Positions 31,601-36,269 are shown, counted from the stretch's first letter. The stretch: 64,000 nucleotides of DNA from Branchiostoma floridae (GCF_000003815.2 NC_049983.1:3200906-3264905); one strand, 5' to 3'. Translations and numbers: made by a program. Notes: generated from the letters alone by a model not told the origin.

Positions 31601-33701
31601 GGGAACAGATTATACGTCTCATAAAATAGCTCTGAGTGCATGAAATATAAATGCAGAAAGTACCACTACATTGTAGTCACAGACGAACACAATTCAAAAG
31701 AACCTTATAATGTCTTACCGCTATAACTTCACAGGGCATATCAAGAGCCCCTCGAAGGCCGGCCGACATAGCACCGACTAGACCGGCGTATGGAGAGGCA
31801 CCCAGACGAAACGGCCCGTCCGAGAAAACATACGGAAGGAACGTGCAGGAAGAAGAGGTGATGAACTGCAAATTACAATTCTATAACACCTGCATGTACG
31901 CAAGATACTTATGATTTAAGCGAAAAGTTGCTGCCGGTCAGATATTGATCGGCGTCGTGTGTGGCGTAACTGGTAGTGCGTTCGGCTCGGAATCAAGGGG
32001 TTCCGAGTGCTATACCCGCCGTGCCTTCGACGTTTTGCCCTAGGAAAATGCACCTTACACGACCTTCCTCACTTCACCCAGGTGTAAAAATGGGTACCTG
32101 ACTTCGGTCGGGGAGGTAAAATACTACATTTACCTTCTGCCTGTACTACCGTGTATGTGGCACAAGTTACAAAACTTTAGTGCTGTGGCCCATTGCCATA
32201 GTTTGTCCAAAAGCAAATAGAAAAAATAAGATATTGATCAAATCTTGCCTTTTGGTTATGCGGTGCAGTACAGTTGATATAAGAATAGACTTACTTGTAC
32301 CTTTTCCTACCTATTCTATTTGTACAGCTCATTTGTAGGCAAATTGTTTCTCTTATGGATATCAGTTTCATTTCGTCGTTTCTCTTTTCTGTAGGCTCGC
32401 GAGTGGGAAGAGGGACCTAAACCCTACACCGCACCACGCCACGAGTCGGGTCGTCGGGACCAGGCGCACCCTCCCCCGTACGGCGCGGTGCCCCAACCCG
32501 CTATCTCACAGCACAGCACAGGGGAGCCTCGGGAACCACGACTTGTGGAGCCTCTCATTCCAAGGCAGGAAGAACTGCAGTACGAGACCAAAAACCAGCC
32601 GTTGCCCGCCCGGAGTTCTCTGATGAGAGTAACGCCAAACAGACACTTCGACGGCAGGACCGTCGATCCGAGTAAGTTATGGACAAATTTACTCTTTATT
32701 ATATCAAATGTCTGTGTCTGTGTGGCGCAACGGCTAGAGCATTGGAATCGGAATCAGTAGGTCCTAAAGCCATGCCCCTGCTCCCATGACGGTGGAGTGA
32801 CGCCCACCGAGCCTCACGGCTAATCTGTCTAAAGGTGCCAAAATTACATACGGATTTGGTGCTGCCAGTGTGTCAGCACCTGCAAGTGCATTTGCCACTA
32901 AGACCCGTAAATATTTTTCTGTTATCAAATTATCAACTTTGTCAGTCTAAGAGATTTGATTAGTGTTTGCAATGCACTCGAAAGTCATGAGTCCGATCCC
33001 CAATGCATTGAGTTATGCCAAAGACTTTAAAAATGATACACACTGCTTTCTCTGCTGAGCAGTTCAGAACGTACAGCCAGGGCTACCCAAATAGCTTGTG
33101 GCTATTACAAAGGGCTAGCCGACAAAAGCAGAGACAATACAAATAGAATTTGACAAGGACAGGATACTTATCTATAACAATGTTCTAAGTACATAAGAAG
33201 ATGAAAACAAACAAAGAACTGGCCAATCATCTTCTTAAAAGGACTGGCGAATTCTAAAACCCATGAAAAATTGATGTATTGTTTTTGTCGTGTTTGACTG
33301 AGTGTCTGTTTCTGATATTTGTAATCAGAATAACTTTAAAGACTCTAGATTGATTGTAATAGTATTCGGTATGTTGGTAGGTATGGGAAGGACGTACGTC
33401 AAAGTCAATCTATGGCCCCTGGCGTGTGACCTTGGTTCTTCAACAGAAATTTCGTACTTTGTATCTATTGTCCTAGATATGTTATGGTCTTGTTTTCAGT
33501 TGGCAAATAGCTTGTGTTGGAAGAAAAAAAATGATGTAGATTTGGGCACCCTATTTCTGACTGTTTCTAAATCTTGTACTCCCAGAAACAGGTAGGATGT
33601 ACGAGTACAACACGACGACGGGCGAGAGGAGATGGCTGTCTAAAGAGGAGCAGAGAGAGATCGAGAGACGAGCCGTCCAGCCGCCTGGTTATGTGCCATA
33701 G
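1381..33701 (+). CDS. Giant cadherin gene, 3' portion (gene span; exons listed separately)
   Basis: This is the span of a large single-pass cadherin read from 31 exons whose donor and acceptor phases agree throughout, given one 97-nt exon missing at the assembly gap. Visible coding sequence is about 10.9 kb (about 3,620 codons). Cadherins are calcium-dependent adhesion receptors at the cell surface. The exons show about 31 EC repeats with DRE, DxD and DxNDN calcium motifs, then a membrane-proximal non-EC domain, one transmembrane helix and a roughly 200-residue tail. No EGF or laminin-G domain is seen, unlike Fat and Celsr. The number of ECs is closer to Dachsous, cadherin-23 or lineage-specific large cadherins, and I cannot assign an orthologue. 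The signal peptide and N-terminal ECs lie upstream of the window, since the first visible exon has a phase-1 acceptor. A six-exon block is present three times. Confidence 0.9.
1621..2379. other. Cadherin intron without recognised content
   Basis: 759 bp. It contains a short A/T-rich iteration (ttaattcctt, 2040-2075) and two copies of tgtagatggcttc (1649, 2018). I recognise no repeat family or RNA gene. Confidence 0.5.
2380..2648 (+). CDS. Cadherin exon (EC repeat)
   Basis: It runs from acceptor ttccacag to donor gtagga, phase 1 in and phase 0 out. It encodes LLSCTDPDEG, FDIDSSTGQI and DYDTDAMET, the core of one EC repeat. The Cys before DPD pairs by position with the Cys in the previous exon (ATCDP). 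Confidence 0.85.
2649..3100. other. Cadherin intron without recognised content
   Basis: 452 bp of unremarkable A/T-rich sequence with a typical acceptor tract (gttttttcag). Nothing else is supported. Confidence 0.5.
3101..3266 (+). CDS. Cadherin exon (EC boundary, STNDN linker)
   Basis: It runs from acceptor ttttttcag to donor gtaagc, phase 0 in and phase 1 out. It encodes VTSTNDNVPAF, VDEDASVGTT and a DGDKGADG calcium loop. The protein frame continues the previous exon without a break. Confidence 0.85.
3290..3500 (-). repeat. tRNA-derived SINE remnant, minus strand
   Basis: The reverse complement shows an A-box-like taacttaactggtagc and a B-box-like agttcgaatctgg about 60 bp apart, followed by an unrelated tail. 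It lies in a cadherin intron. The spacing is too long and the arms are not paired for a functional tRNA. Confidence 0.5.
3540..3790 (+). repeat. Probable LINE 3' tail
   Basis: A non-coding stretch ending gagctttcatgaac followed by aataaacaaataaa, the layout of a CR1/L2-type LINE 3' end with short-word tail. No coding part remains. Family assignment is tentative. Confidence 0.35.
3816..4193 (+). CDS. Cadherin exon (EC repeat, DVTDN linker)
   Basis: It runs from acceptor tttcag to donor gtaatc, phase 1 to phase 1. It encodes FHIDSSSGAI, LDYETISSYEL, VTDVTDNPPTF and most of the next EC. The linker has Thr in place of the usual Asn (DVTDN). A foldback element begins about 8 bp after the donor. 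Confidence 0.85.
4202..4377. mobile_element. Foldback MITE abutting a splice donor
   Basis: Terminal inverted repeats read agttcacctttatccg on the left and cggataaggtgaact on the right. A second copy of the same family is at 30889-31088. This copy starts 8 bp after the donor of exon 3816-4193. Confidence 0.75.
4733..4896 (+). CDS. Cadherin exon (EC end, degenerate TNQH linker)
   Basis: It runs from acceptor cttgtag to donor gtaagt, phase 1 in and phase 0 out. It encodes YTLVVRVTDGGTP, VYVTVTPTNQHDPIF. The linker lacks the Asp residues of DxNDN. Confidence 0.85.
5158..5598. mobile_element. Foldback MITE with 8-10 bp target duplication
   Basis: The ends are inverted (agtggtgcgttccta and taggtacgcaccact). 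Flanking direct repeats agtcataact (5148-5157) and agtaataact (5599-5608) look like a target-site duplication with one change. The interior has iterated ggtcc/tccggac words and a G-run near 5288. The length of the duplication suggests a hAT-like transposase source (inference). Confidence 0.7.
5625..5721 (+). CDS. Cadherin block A, exon 1 (97 nt)
   Basis: It runs from acceptor ttgcacag to donor gtaaga, phase 0 in and phase 1 out. It encodes IDEDVPVGTTVA and a DDDFGTQGD calcium loop ending YSIIG. It has the same length, phases and motif order as the exon at 11652-11748, so it opens the first of three duplicated blocks. It is too short to be found by length alone. Confidence 0.85.
5870..6320. 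other. Intron sequence, possible retroelement 3' remnant
   Basis: Non-coding stretch ending tcaataaagattacatatg. Stops occur in all frames. It could be a worn LINE 3' region, but I could not place the family. Confidence 0.25.
6463..7030. repeat. Long inverted repeat (arms 177/176 bp) with Penelope-like end motif
   Basis: Arms 6463-6639 and 6855-7030 are almost perfect reverse complements. Each arm contains ctgatgaaggtgac...gtcaccgaaacg, with a 6-bp helix ggtgac/gtcacc. Direct repeats aatctaatatctt.cg flank the structure (about 6418-6433 and 7031-7046). A partial relative is at 18830-18915. The right arm ends about 30 bp before exon 7060. Confidence 0.8.
7060..7163 (+). CDS. Cadherin block A, exon 2 (104 nt)
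   Basis: It runs from acceptor actatgcag to donor gtgatc, phase 1 in and phase 0 out. It encodes HFHVDSSSGEV and VDYDTMGVTK. The paralogous exons at 12083 and 18461 have identical length and phases. The acceptor lies about 30 bp after the right arm of a foldback element. Confidence 0.85.
7164..7655. other. Cadherin intron without recognised content
   Basis: 492 bp. An open frame (7312-7548) without cadherin similarity is present, with no splice support. No repeat is recognised. Confidence 0.45.
7656..7823 (+). CDS. Cadherin block A, exon 3 (168 nt)
   Basis: It runs from acceptor atcgttag to donor gtgagt, phase 0 to phase 0. It encodes TVTLTVQASDGG, DQRSANTTVEITV, the linker DVNDIQPVC and DEDAADGTV. 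The paralogues at 12340 and 19092 also have 168 nt and keep the DQR..ANTTV segment. Confidence 0.9.
8200..8400 (-). repeat. tRNA-derived SINE remnant, minus strand
   Basis: The reverse complement has a B box gggctcgaatcctg and the upstream segment ggcccagaacccagaggtcc. The same segment occurs at 19540-19620 in the equivalent intron of block C. Confidence 0.5.
8800..8920 (+). CDS. Cadherin block A, exon 4 (121 nt)
   Basis: It runs from acceptor tttctacag to donor gtaagt, phase 0 in and phase 1 out. It encodes IASLNCSDVDTSTTLSY and GPSFAVSSSG. The Cys pairs by position with PVC in the preceding exon. The block C copy has the same 121 nt, and the block B copy is one codon shorter. Confidence 0.9.
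9090..9306. repeat. Candidate imperfect foldback element
   Basis: The ends near 9095-9130 (caattttcgagaattttcg) and 9268-9304 (cagaaatttctgaaaattt) are imperfect reverse complements. No coding potential or clear target duplication was seen. Confidence 0.35.
9426..9653 (+). CDS. Cadherin block A, exon 5 (228 nt)
   Basis: It runs from acceptor gaacacag to donor gtaaat, phase 1 to phase 1. It encodes VDYESATTSYSL, VQVSDG, the degenerate linker QPINEYVPTF and ENATVGTAVV. The paralogues at 14054 and 20210 are also exactly 228 nt. Confidence 0.9.
9685..9910. repeat. Repeat shared with the equivalent intron of block C
   Basis: Contains gagctgggaccgagg, then ccagaagttgaaca, in the same order as 20590-20770. 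In the block C copy a hairpin of gcaacacggt...accgtgttgc frames the first part. Both copies lie in the intron between the 228-nt and long exons. Confidence 0.55.
10281..11491 (+). CDS. Cadherin block A, exon 6 (four EC boundaries)
   Basis: This long exon (phase 1 in, phase 0 out, acceptor ctctttag, donor gtgagt) encodes about 403 residues. Linkers in order are DVNDH, NVNEF, DVNDN and SVNEH, so calcium-type and degenerate linkers alternate. LDRE/LDYE and NDGD/SDDG calcium loops are present. It closes the first block at ANAS, spliced to VDEGSP in the next exon. Confidence 0.95.
11652..11748 (+). CDS. Cadherin block B, exon 1 (97 nt)
   Basis: It runs from acceptor gcttcag to donor gtaagt, phase 0 in and phase 1 out. 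It encodes VDEGSPVGTTVAIV and ATDADVGADG, ending TYTIIG. It matches exon 5625-5721 in length, phase and sequence. Confidence 0.9.
11749..12082. other. Cadherin intron without recognised content
   Basis: 334 bp of A/T-rich sequence. Nothing recognisable was found. Confidence 0.5.
12083..12186 (+). CDS. Cadherin block B, exon 2 (104 nt)
   Basis: It runs from acceptor taccacag to donor gtacaa, phase 1 in and phase 0 out. It encodes HFAIDSSIGVI and IDYDAMGSDK. It is paralogous to 7060-7163 and 18461-18564. Confidence 0.85.
12340..12507 (+). CDS. Cadherin block B, exon 3 (168 nt)
   Basis: Phase 0 to phase 0. The acceptor is an unusual purine-rich cccgtaag, set by alignment with the paralogous exon at 19092 (both begin VVT.TV.A.DG). 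It encodes NQRTANTTVDVTV, linker DVNDNAPTC and DEDAANGTV, before donor gtcagt. The weak acceptor and donor could make this exon skippable in frame. Confidence 0.85.
12826..13376 (+). pseudogene. LINE 3' fragment (ORF2 C-terminus and tail)
   Basis: The frame to 13266 encodes a C-terminal zinc-knuckle-like segment typical of non-LTR retrotransposons (RVCQFC, VEDEVHF, DCDMY). It is followed by a 3' UTR ending in tandem ttca words at 13352-13376. The upstream reverse transcriptase is missing, so it is a dead 5'-truncated copy within a cadherin intron. Confidence 0.75.
13393..13560 (-). repeat. LINE 3' tail, minus strand
   Basis: It starts with iterated atttc words (13396-13425), the complement of a short-word tail, followed by ccaggtgtgctcactcagggc. 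A similar tail-first fragment is at 58190-58320. No coding sequence is left. Confidence 0.4.
13661..13778 (+). CDS. Cadherin block B, exon 4 (118 nt)
   Basis: It runs from acceptor cttacag to donor gtgagc, phase 0 in and phase 1 out. It encodes VASLNCSDVDTATVLSY and SFQVSSSGEV. It is one codon shorter than the block A and C copies, where GPSF replaces GSF. Confidence 0.9.
14054..14281 (+). CDS. Cadherin block B, exon 5 (228 nt)
   Basis: It runs from acceptor tctcaag to donor gtacgt, phase 1 to phase 1. It encodes IDYEGSTSTYIL, DVSDGEHSTN, degenerate linker QPVNEHGPVF and SDNDSGTDG. It is paralogous to 9426-9653 and 20210-20437. Confidence 0.9.
14715..15780 (-). pseudogene. LINE 3' fragment, minus strand, split by a MITE
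   Basis: The minus frame at 14884-15159 encodes a LINE C-terminal segment (HCNHCMVKP, VEDEMHFISNC). The element continues beyond a 323-bp MITE (15193-15515) and ends near 14720 with a T/A-rich tail. The protein is broken and truncated. Confidence 0.65.
15193..15515. mobile_element. Foldback MITE with 8-bp target duplication tcgtgcag
   Basis: Nearly the whole element is an inverted repeat. The ends read ttaacctggaatccag and ctggattccaggttaa, and the arms meet near 15355. An exact 8-bp direct repeat tcgtgcag flanks it (15185-15192 and 15516-15523). An 8-bp duplication is usual for hAT-type transposition. It interrupts a LINE remnant, so it is younger than the LINE. Confidence 0.88.
15780..16438. 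other. Cadherin intron, nothing recognised
   Basis: About 660 bp between a LINE remnant and exon 16439. Stops occur in all frames and no repeat family was recognised. Confidence 0.45.
16439..17637 (+). CDS. Cadherin block B, exon 6 (four EC boundaries)
   Basis: Phase 1 in and phase 0 out, about 399 residues, acceptor ttaaccag and donor gtaaga. Linkers in order are DVNDV, NVNDF, DENDN and AVNEH. It carries the same PVCSP...VTCSDDD cysteine pair as block A. It ends PSNAS, parallel to the end of block A, so the next exon should start like VDEG/IDED; that exon is absent beside the gap. Confidence 0.95.
17884..18127. other. Assembly gap (run of N)
   Basis: 244 undetermined bases. The right flank is a palindromic run of cgatcgtcgtacgat-like words (18128-18205), which probably caused the break. 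The first exon of cadherin block C (expected 97 nt, phase 0 in and phase 1 out) is missing between 17638 and 18460 and most likely lies here. Confidence 0.95.
18128..18205. repeat. Palindromic cgatcgtcgtacgat iteration next to the gap
   Basis: Words such as gtcgtgcgatcgt, gtacgatcgt and ttgcgatc repeat in both orientations. The composition resembles the arms at 1-250, so the gap probably contains a foldback element. Confidence 0.6.
18461..18564 (+). CDS. Cadherin block C, exon 2 (104 nt)
   Basis: It runs from acceptor acttttag to donor gtatgt, phase 1 in and phase 0 out. It encodes AHFSIDPISGEI and VNYDTMGDSK. Its incoming phase does not match the previous visible exon's phase-0 end, which is direct evidence for the missing exon. 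Confidence 0.85.
18830..18965. repeat. Partial copy of the 6463-7030 repeat family
   Basis: gaatagtttaatcaggttgg followed by cacagacgtttcggtgg matches the left end and helix region of the inverted repeat at 6434-6530. It lacks the rest. Confidence 0.45.
19092..19259 (+). CDS. Cadherin block C, exon 3 (168 nt)
   Basis: It runs from acceptor acttcag to donor gtactt, phase 0 to phase 0. It encodes VVTVTVQAVDGG, DQRSASTTVNVTV, linker DVNDNSPLC and VDEDANNGTT. It is paralogous to 7656-7823 and 12340-12507. Confidence 0.9.
19380..19640 (-). repeat. tRNA-derived SINE remnant, minus strand
   Basis: The reverse complement contains ggcccagaacgcagaggtcc and a B-box-like ggttcggatag. It is the same family and the same intron position within the block as 8200-8400. 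Confidence 0.5.
19768..19888 (+). CDS. Cadherin block C, exon 4 (121 nt)
   Basis: It runs from acceptor tgtttcag to donor gtaggt, phase 0 in and phase 1 out. It encodes VATLNCSDVDSGTSLSY and FGPSFEVTDDG. The GPSF residues are shared with block A and not with block B. Confidence 0.9.
19909..20082. mobile_element. Foldback MITE
   Basis: The left arm tggtaatcagtctatcgtgg and the right arm ccacgatacactggttacca are inverted, as are gaagctttctgcc and ggcagaaagcttt further in. It resembles, but is not identical with, the element at 15193-15515 (shared cgtgaaaatcctaccg). Confidence 0.7.
20210..20437 (+). CDS. Cadherin block C, exon 5 (228 nt)
   Basis: It runs from acceptor gcttgtag to donor gtgagt, phase 1 to phase 1. 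It encodes LDYESTNKTYYL, EVSDGDHKE, degenerate linker QPVNEDTPSF and DTDEGVDG. It is paralogous to the other 228-nt exons. Confidence 0.9.
20554..20775. repeat. Hairpin repeat shared with block A intron
   Basis: gcaacacggtgtattc and gaatataccgtgttgc form a hairpin around gctgggaccgagg. The downstream part ccagaagttgaaaaa parallels 9826-9840. It is non-coding. Confidence 0.6.
21039..23706 (+). CDS. Cadherin block C, exon 6, extended (eight EC boundaries)
   Basis: The largest exon (2,668 nt, about 889 residues, phase 1 in and phase 2 out, acceptor actacag, donor gtaagg). The first half matches the 1.2-kb exons of blocks A and B; the second half adds further ECs. Linkers in order are DVNDN, DDNEF, DVNDN, AENEH, DVNDN, AENNY, DVNDN and DLNDN. 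It ends within LDRESIER, interrupting a DRE motif that is completed as SYTL in the next exon. Confidence 0.97.
23707..24274. other. Cadherin intron without recognised content
   Basis: 568 bp, A/T-rich with A-runs near 23915-23960. Nothing else is supported. Confidence 0.5.
24275..25509 (+). CDS. Cadherin exon, membrane-proximal EC repeats
   Basis: Phase 2 in and phase 1 out, about 412 residues, acceptor cacacag, donor gtaggg. Linkers DVNDN, DENDN, DVNDN and DENDN are all of the full calcium type, unlike the alternating region before. It ends within the final EC (FRVDSVSG). Confidence 0.95.
25510..26150. other. Cadherin intron without recognised content
   Basis: 641 bp. No repeat, ORF or RNA was recognised. 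Confidence 0.5.
26151..26484 (+). CDS. Cadherin exon: last EC and start of membrane-proximal domain
   Basis: Phase 1 in and phase 2 out, acceptor acctctag, donor gtaggt. It encodes the last EC strands (YVIYVSASDAGIPPL) and then a non-EC region with TVEEFLARRNEFLQAL, a CASC motif and a tetra-arginine (codons 26441-26452). The alpha/beta mix before the membrane recalls SEA-like or ferredoxin-like membrane-adjacent domains of large cadherins. That assignment is inference. Confidence 0.85.
26485..27102. other. Cadherin intron, loosely repeated region 26810-27060
   Basis: An open frame at 26809-27108 runs into the next exon's acceptor in a different register and has no cadherin features. Words such as ggaggcctggtgaacctctgtc and gggagacctggcgcatccccgtc recur loosely. 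Function unknown. Confidence 0.35.
27103..27248 (+). CDS. Cadherin exon: rest of membrane-proximal domain
   Basis: Phase 2 in and phase 1 out, acceptor ttgttgcag. It encodes HVTVYVYVETSNATTDY and FLPASRALEMFQADDG. The donor gtgaca is weak but required by the phase of the next exon. A stronger donor (gtaagc, 27290) would leave phase 0, and the next exon then no longer encodes the TM helix. Confidence 0.7.
27355..27440 (-). repeat. (GATC)n microsatellite and LINE 3' tail, minus strand
   Basis: Seven gatc units (27359-27385) run into atcaatca words and then tttattgcgcaacaattg. The same tttattgc.caacaattg follows the minus-strand LINE at 47223. It is read as the tail-first end of a LINE. Confidence 0.5.
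27961..28138 (+). CDS. Cadherin exon: transmembrane helix
   Basis: Phase 1 in and phase 2 out, acceptor cctacag, donor gtactg. It encodes a short juxtamembrane stretch (EETTVLWIQTVQ), a hydrophobic helix starting GIVVVSVGAGLL, then CCC and a stop-transfer KGRKKR. The triple Cys at the inner face could be palmitoylated (inference). Confidence 0.9.
28150..28290. repeat. Partial copy of the ggccacagcaagtaaa repeat
   Basis: aggccacagcaagtaaatc and the following acccatcttg-type words match the ends of the TIR element at 35663-36199 and the repeat at 63785-64000. Confidence 0.5.
28427..29410. mobile_element. TIR element flanked by TTAA
   Basis: The ends read ccctcaaacacccgag and the inverse, with tggggtcc..ttggacccca hairpins near both ends and a third at 28630-28650. 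TTAA is present at both outer edges (28427 and 29407). The interior is non-coding. TTAA targets suggest piggyBac-type mobilisation (inference). Confidence 0.6.
29433..30538. mobile_element. TIR element with 23-bp perfect inverted termini
   Basis: 29433-29455 and 30516-30538 are exact reverse complements beginning taacgtaaggttacc. Subterminal ttacggtc words repeat at 29650 and 30496. No transposase reading frame is present, so it is non-autonomous. It lies in the intron between the TM and tail exons. Confidence 0.8.
30666..30721 (+). CDS. Cadherin exon: cytoplasmic tail, 56 nt
   Basis: Phase 2 in and phase 1 out, acceptor tttttcag, donor gtaagt. It encodes KLEVNKKSGVREGWEGDR. It is a microexon supported by splice signals and by frame continuity from KGRKKR. 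Confidence 0.75.
30889..31088. mobile_element. Foldback MITE, second copy of the 4202-4377 family
   Basis: The ends gcacctttattcacgggg and atggataaaggtgaac are inverted and match the copy at 4202. An inner pair (ttgaaaccgccgtctgtcga and its near-complement) extends the stem. Confidence 0.7.
31130..31185 (+). CDS. Cadherin exon: cytoplasmic tail, 56 nt
   Basis: Phase 1 in and phase 0 out, acceptor cttcccag, donor gtaagg. It encodes TSSRKKKGGHSQILPIHT. A second possible acceptor (aaccag) lies 7 nt downstream but breaks the frame. Confidence 0.65.
31262..31400 (+). repeat. Possible tRNA-headed SINE fragment
   Basis: A B-box-like gagttcgaatcca follows ctgtggttagtgg at tRNA-like spacing. No full cloverleaf can be drawn. 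Tentative. Confidence 0.3.
31735..31857 (+). CDS. Cadherin exon: cytoplasmic tail, 123 nt
   Basis: Phase 0 to phase 0, acceptor cttcacag, donor gtgatg. It encodes an Arg/Pro-rich segment (APRRPADIAPTRPAYGEAPR) ending NVQEEE. It is a whole number of codons and could be skipped without a frameshift. Confidence 0.75.
31925..32235 (+). repeat. tRNA-derived SINE
   Basis: The head has an A-box-like tggcgtaactggtagtgcg and B-box-like ggggttccgagtgc, followed by a body with cacttcacccaggtg and a 3' A-rich end (aaaaaataag). It sits in a cadherin intron. Confidence 0.55.
32395..32671 (+). CDS. Cadherin exon: cytoplasmic tail with PPPY motif
   Basis: Phase 0 in and phase 1 out, acceptor tctgtag, donor gtaagt. 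It encodes AREWEEGPKPYTAPRHE, then HPPPYGAV and a Pro/Glu-rich stretch to GRTVDP. PPPY fits the PPxY class of WW-domain ligands. The reading frame is open and spliced in phase on both sides. Confidence 0.85.
32715..33130 (+). repeat. tRNA-derived SINE and adjoining SINE-like sequence
   Basis: The A-box-like tggcgcaacggctagagc at 32722 is followed by an unrelated body. A second B-box-like gagtccgatcccc occurs at 32989. Boundaries are not clear. Confidence 0.45.
33592..33701 (+). CDS. Cadherin terminal coding exon
   Basis: The acceptor used is gaaacag at 33586-33591, giving phase 1 in and the frame SRMYEYNTTTGERRWLSKEE ... PPGYVP followed by TAG at 33699. An alternative acceptor 6 nt upstream of this cag, cccag, gives an Arg/Ser-rich frame running past 33800 with no sensible end. 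The MYEYN..TGE.RWL segment is aromatic and basic, weakly like a WW-type strand. Confidence 0.8.
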
Positions 33702-33959
33702 CAAATTTGATATATGTTCTTCATACATGTACATACGAATTGATATTTGTGACGTTTGTATAGGGCTGTCTCTTATACATATACATAAGCTTGATAAGGT
33801 CGTATTGATTTAATTATATGGGTGACATCCGATTTAAAAACGTTTTCAACCATTCTGTAAACCGTACGAACCAACTGCAAAAAAAAGAGCAAATGTATGT
33901 TGCAAATTGAAAACGGAAACAAATGTCATAGAATTCAAAGGTTGGAAGAAAATGTAAAG

Positions 33960-33965
33960 AATAAA
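33960..33965 (+). terminator. Polyadenylation signal AATAAA of the cadherin gene
   Basis: AATAAA lies about 260 bp after the stop codon and is followed within 10-30 bp by a GT/T-rich tract (tgtgtgtctatattgtt). No earlier AATAAA occurs after the stop. Cleavage near 33985 would give a short 3' UTR. Confidence 0.6.
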
Positions 33966-34182
33966 AAATTGTGTGTCTATATTGTTTTTAATTGTCTATT
34001 TGGGTGCACTCTTGATTTCGTATGAATATGATGGCTGATTCACATTTAAGACGGCCCTTTATGACAAAAAATTGCAGGTCACGCTATGTAATCTGCAATA
34101 GAAATAGAGAAAAGTGGGAGGAAGCATCGTTCTATCAATCAAAAAGAAGTTTTGAATACGCTTGACATTCGTCGGAAATGCG

Positions 34183-35196
34183 TAAAGCTAGGGGCACAAC
34201 CCGCCGTACTTGCAAGTGCGTGCTGTCTACGTGCCAAAACGTGGGCAATCTTTTGGTATCCGTAAGTGGCAAGTACCGTCTCCGTACAAACACGTGGCGA
34301 ATCCCACGGATTTTGGAGCACGCAGACACGCCGTAGAAATTTAAGTGCATGCAGAACTTTCTCTGCTCTCTGGCTGCGGATTCACTCCCCGTACGTGCCA
34401 GTACGGGCGACGCGCCTGCCATGTACAGCCAATGACTCCGTGAGTGTATCAAAACACTGGCTCCGTGAGTGTATCAAAGTTTTCTCACATTCAATTGCTG
34501 TACGGACGGCGCACGTAGCACGTGCGTGCTGCGCACGTCGTGATTGCGTGTTCCGTGCTTACTTCGCGCTTCACTTGTTCACCTGTGAATGCCGACGCAC
34601 AACACACCTGTACTGAAACGAGGAAGCAGGTGCTCCTCACGTACAACGCACGTGGCAAGCACATGGTCTTTGCAGTATATAAAGCCGAGTCAATGAAAGA
34701 CTGCCAACCCGTCTCCAAGATGCGTAAGAAGACGCAGAAGGAGCCGTCAGTTGCATCTGTACCAGCTTCGACCAGAGCCGCCCAAAAGAAAGACCTTGAA
34801 AGGTCGTCCCATATATACATCCCCGAAAAACTTACGTTCATCGCATTTGAACGCACTTACAACATGCGAGTGAGTAAGAAAACCGTACGTAAGCAGCACG
34901 TGTAGGTAGGGCCTGCATACGTTAACGTGGCAATCGCACTGAGACCGTACGTTGTAAGCACGTGCAACTCACCTACCACTTGCGCAACGAACGATGAACA
35001 CAACCGCTCGCAGCCAGGCGTGGGGTGCAGACCACGTACTTACCCCTTGCGCAACCGTGCGACAGACGTGCGTTGACGTACTCCCTCTCTGCTCTTGCCA
35101 GTCGTTCCCCACGTCTTCAGAAATACGTGGCGGACGTGGCCTCCCAAAAAACGTACGGGCAAATTGCACGTACGGCGGGTTGTGCCCCTAGCTTTA
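34183..35196. mobile_element. TIR element, about 1 kb
   Basis: The ends taaagctaggggcacaaccc and gggttgtgcccctagcttta are exact inverses, extended by cgccgtac. The interior is rich in acgtacg words and short open frames that do not resemble proteins. The element at 43474-44388 belongs to the same family. Confidence 0.85.
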
Positions 35197-35662
35197 GGCA
35201 TGCGATCAGCATAACTTGAGTGCGTTCGGGGCATACGATCGGAACGCACCAAACATACCTAATTGCAGCAAGAAAATGGCGTTACGCACTACATGCGCAC
35301 CTCACGGAATATACAGAAGACGTAATTCATACGCCAGGTGGTGTGCAGTTGTGGTGCTGTATACATGAACAAATCGCATCGTCAGGTTTTAGTTCTAGTC
35401 AGTCTGGAATCAGATTATGTTTATAACCAGACTTTTCCTGTTTCCCAGAAAAAAAACCTTCTATGAAAGACCGTAAAACAACTTTCTATACCTTTTTCTA
35501 TTTTTCATAATTGTCTAAAATGTGATTTCTTCCATATTGACATATTTATCAAAGAGATGAGAAAGATGTCCACAGTTTATCACGATGTGAAATAACGCAG
35601 ACTTGGGCTCAGGAAGAAAATCACTGGTGATATTTCAGCCTTTCGGCCGCGGATGTCTAGAA
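35197..35662. other. Intergenic, nothing recognised
   Basis: 466 bp. The first 150 bp have cgtacg-rich composition like the nearby TIR elements. No gene or RNA signal was found. Confidence 0.4.
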
Positions 35663-36199
35663 TTAGTCCACAGCAAGTAAATTTTATGGATGACATCAGC
35701 GCGCACATTAATTTTCGCCTGATTTCTGAAAAAATAAACAATATCTTTTTTCTTCGGAGATGGTTAACATGACGAGAAAATACCAAAATTGGCAAATATG
35801 CTGTGTTGTAGGCTAATGGTTGTACTTATAGAAGTGACACTTGCCAGGTATTCATGGCTGTAGAAGTGAAACTAAAAATTTAGTTAGATAGTTGTAAAAG
35901 TGGCCCCAATATGGAAGCCATGGGTGTTGTTGCCATGTTGGTAAGCGATACCAGTCTACCACACTACTGTCACCTTTACTACAGTAGTACACGTCTTGAA
36001 TACAGAAATGAATGCCTTGTAGGCTGTAGGTGATATCATGTTTTGTTGCTTAAATTCTTCTTTTTTTTACGTTTAGTGCGCATATTTGAAAAAATGAGCC
36101 ATCTTGTTTTTTTACCCATCTTACTTTTTTTCGCCCTATCTCACTATTTTTGCCGTCTGCAGAGGATGCCATCCATAAAATTTACTTGCTGTGGCCTTA
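35663..36199. mobile_element. TIR element
   Basis: The left end ccacagcaagtaaatttta and the right end taaaatttacttgctgtgg are inverted. A further copy, left part only, closes the window at 63785-64000, with collinear internal words (gtgttgtaggctaat, gtagaagtgacacttg). Confidence 0.75.
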
Positions 36200-36269
36200 G
36201 ACACACGTCTACATTAAATTGGATGAATGAGAAAAACAACACATCCAAAATCGGTTATGCATGAGTCAT

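Noticed and set aside
31925-32235. Functional tRNA gene
   Set aside because: A- and B-box-like words are present, but no cloverleaf can be formed and the sequence runs into a SINE body.
33574-33813. Arg/Ser-rich terminal frame of the cadherin gene
   Set aside because: The phase-correct acceptor gaaacag gives a frame ending shortly in PPGYVP-stop; the alternative frame runs into non-coding sequence.
34135-35252. Several overlapping Arg-rich frames on both strands
   Set aside because: All fall inside a TIR element rich in acgtacg words; no frame is shared with the sibling element at 43474.
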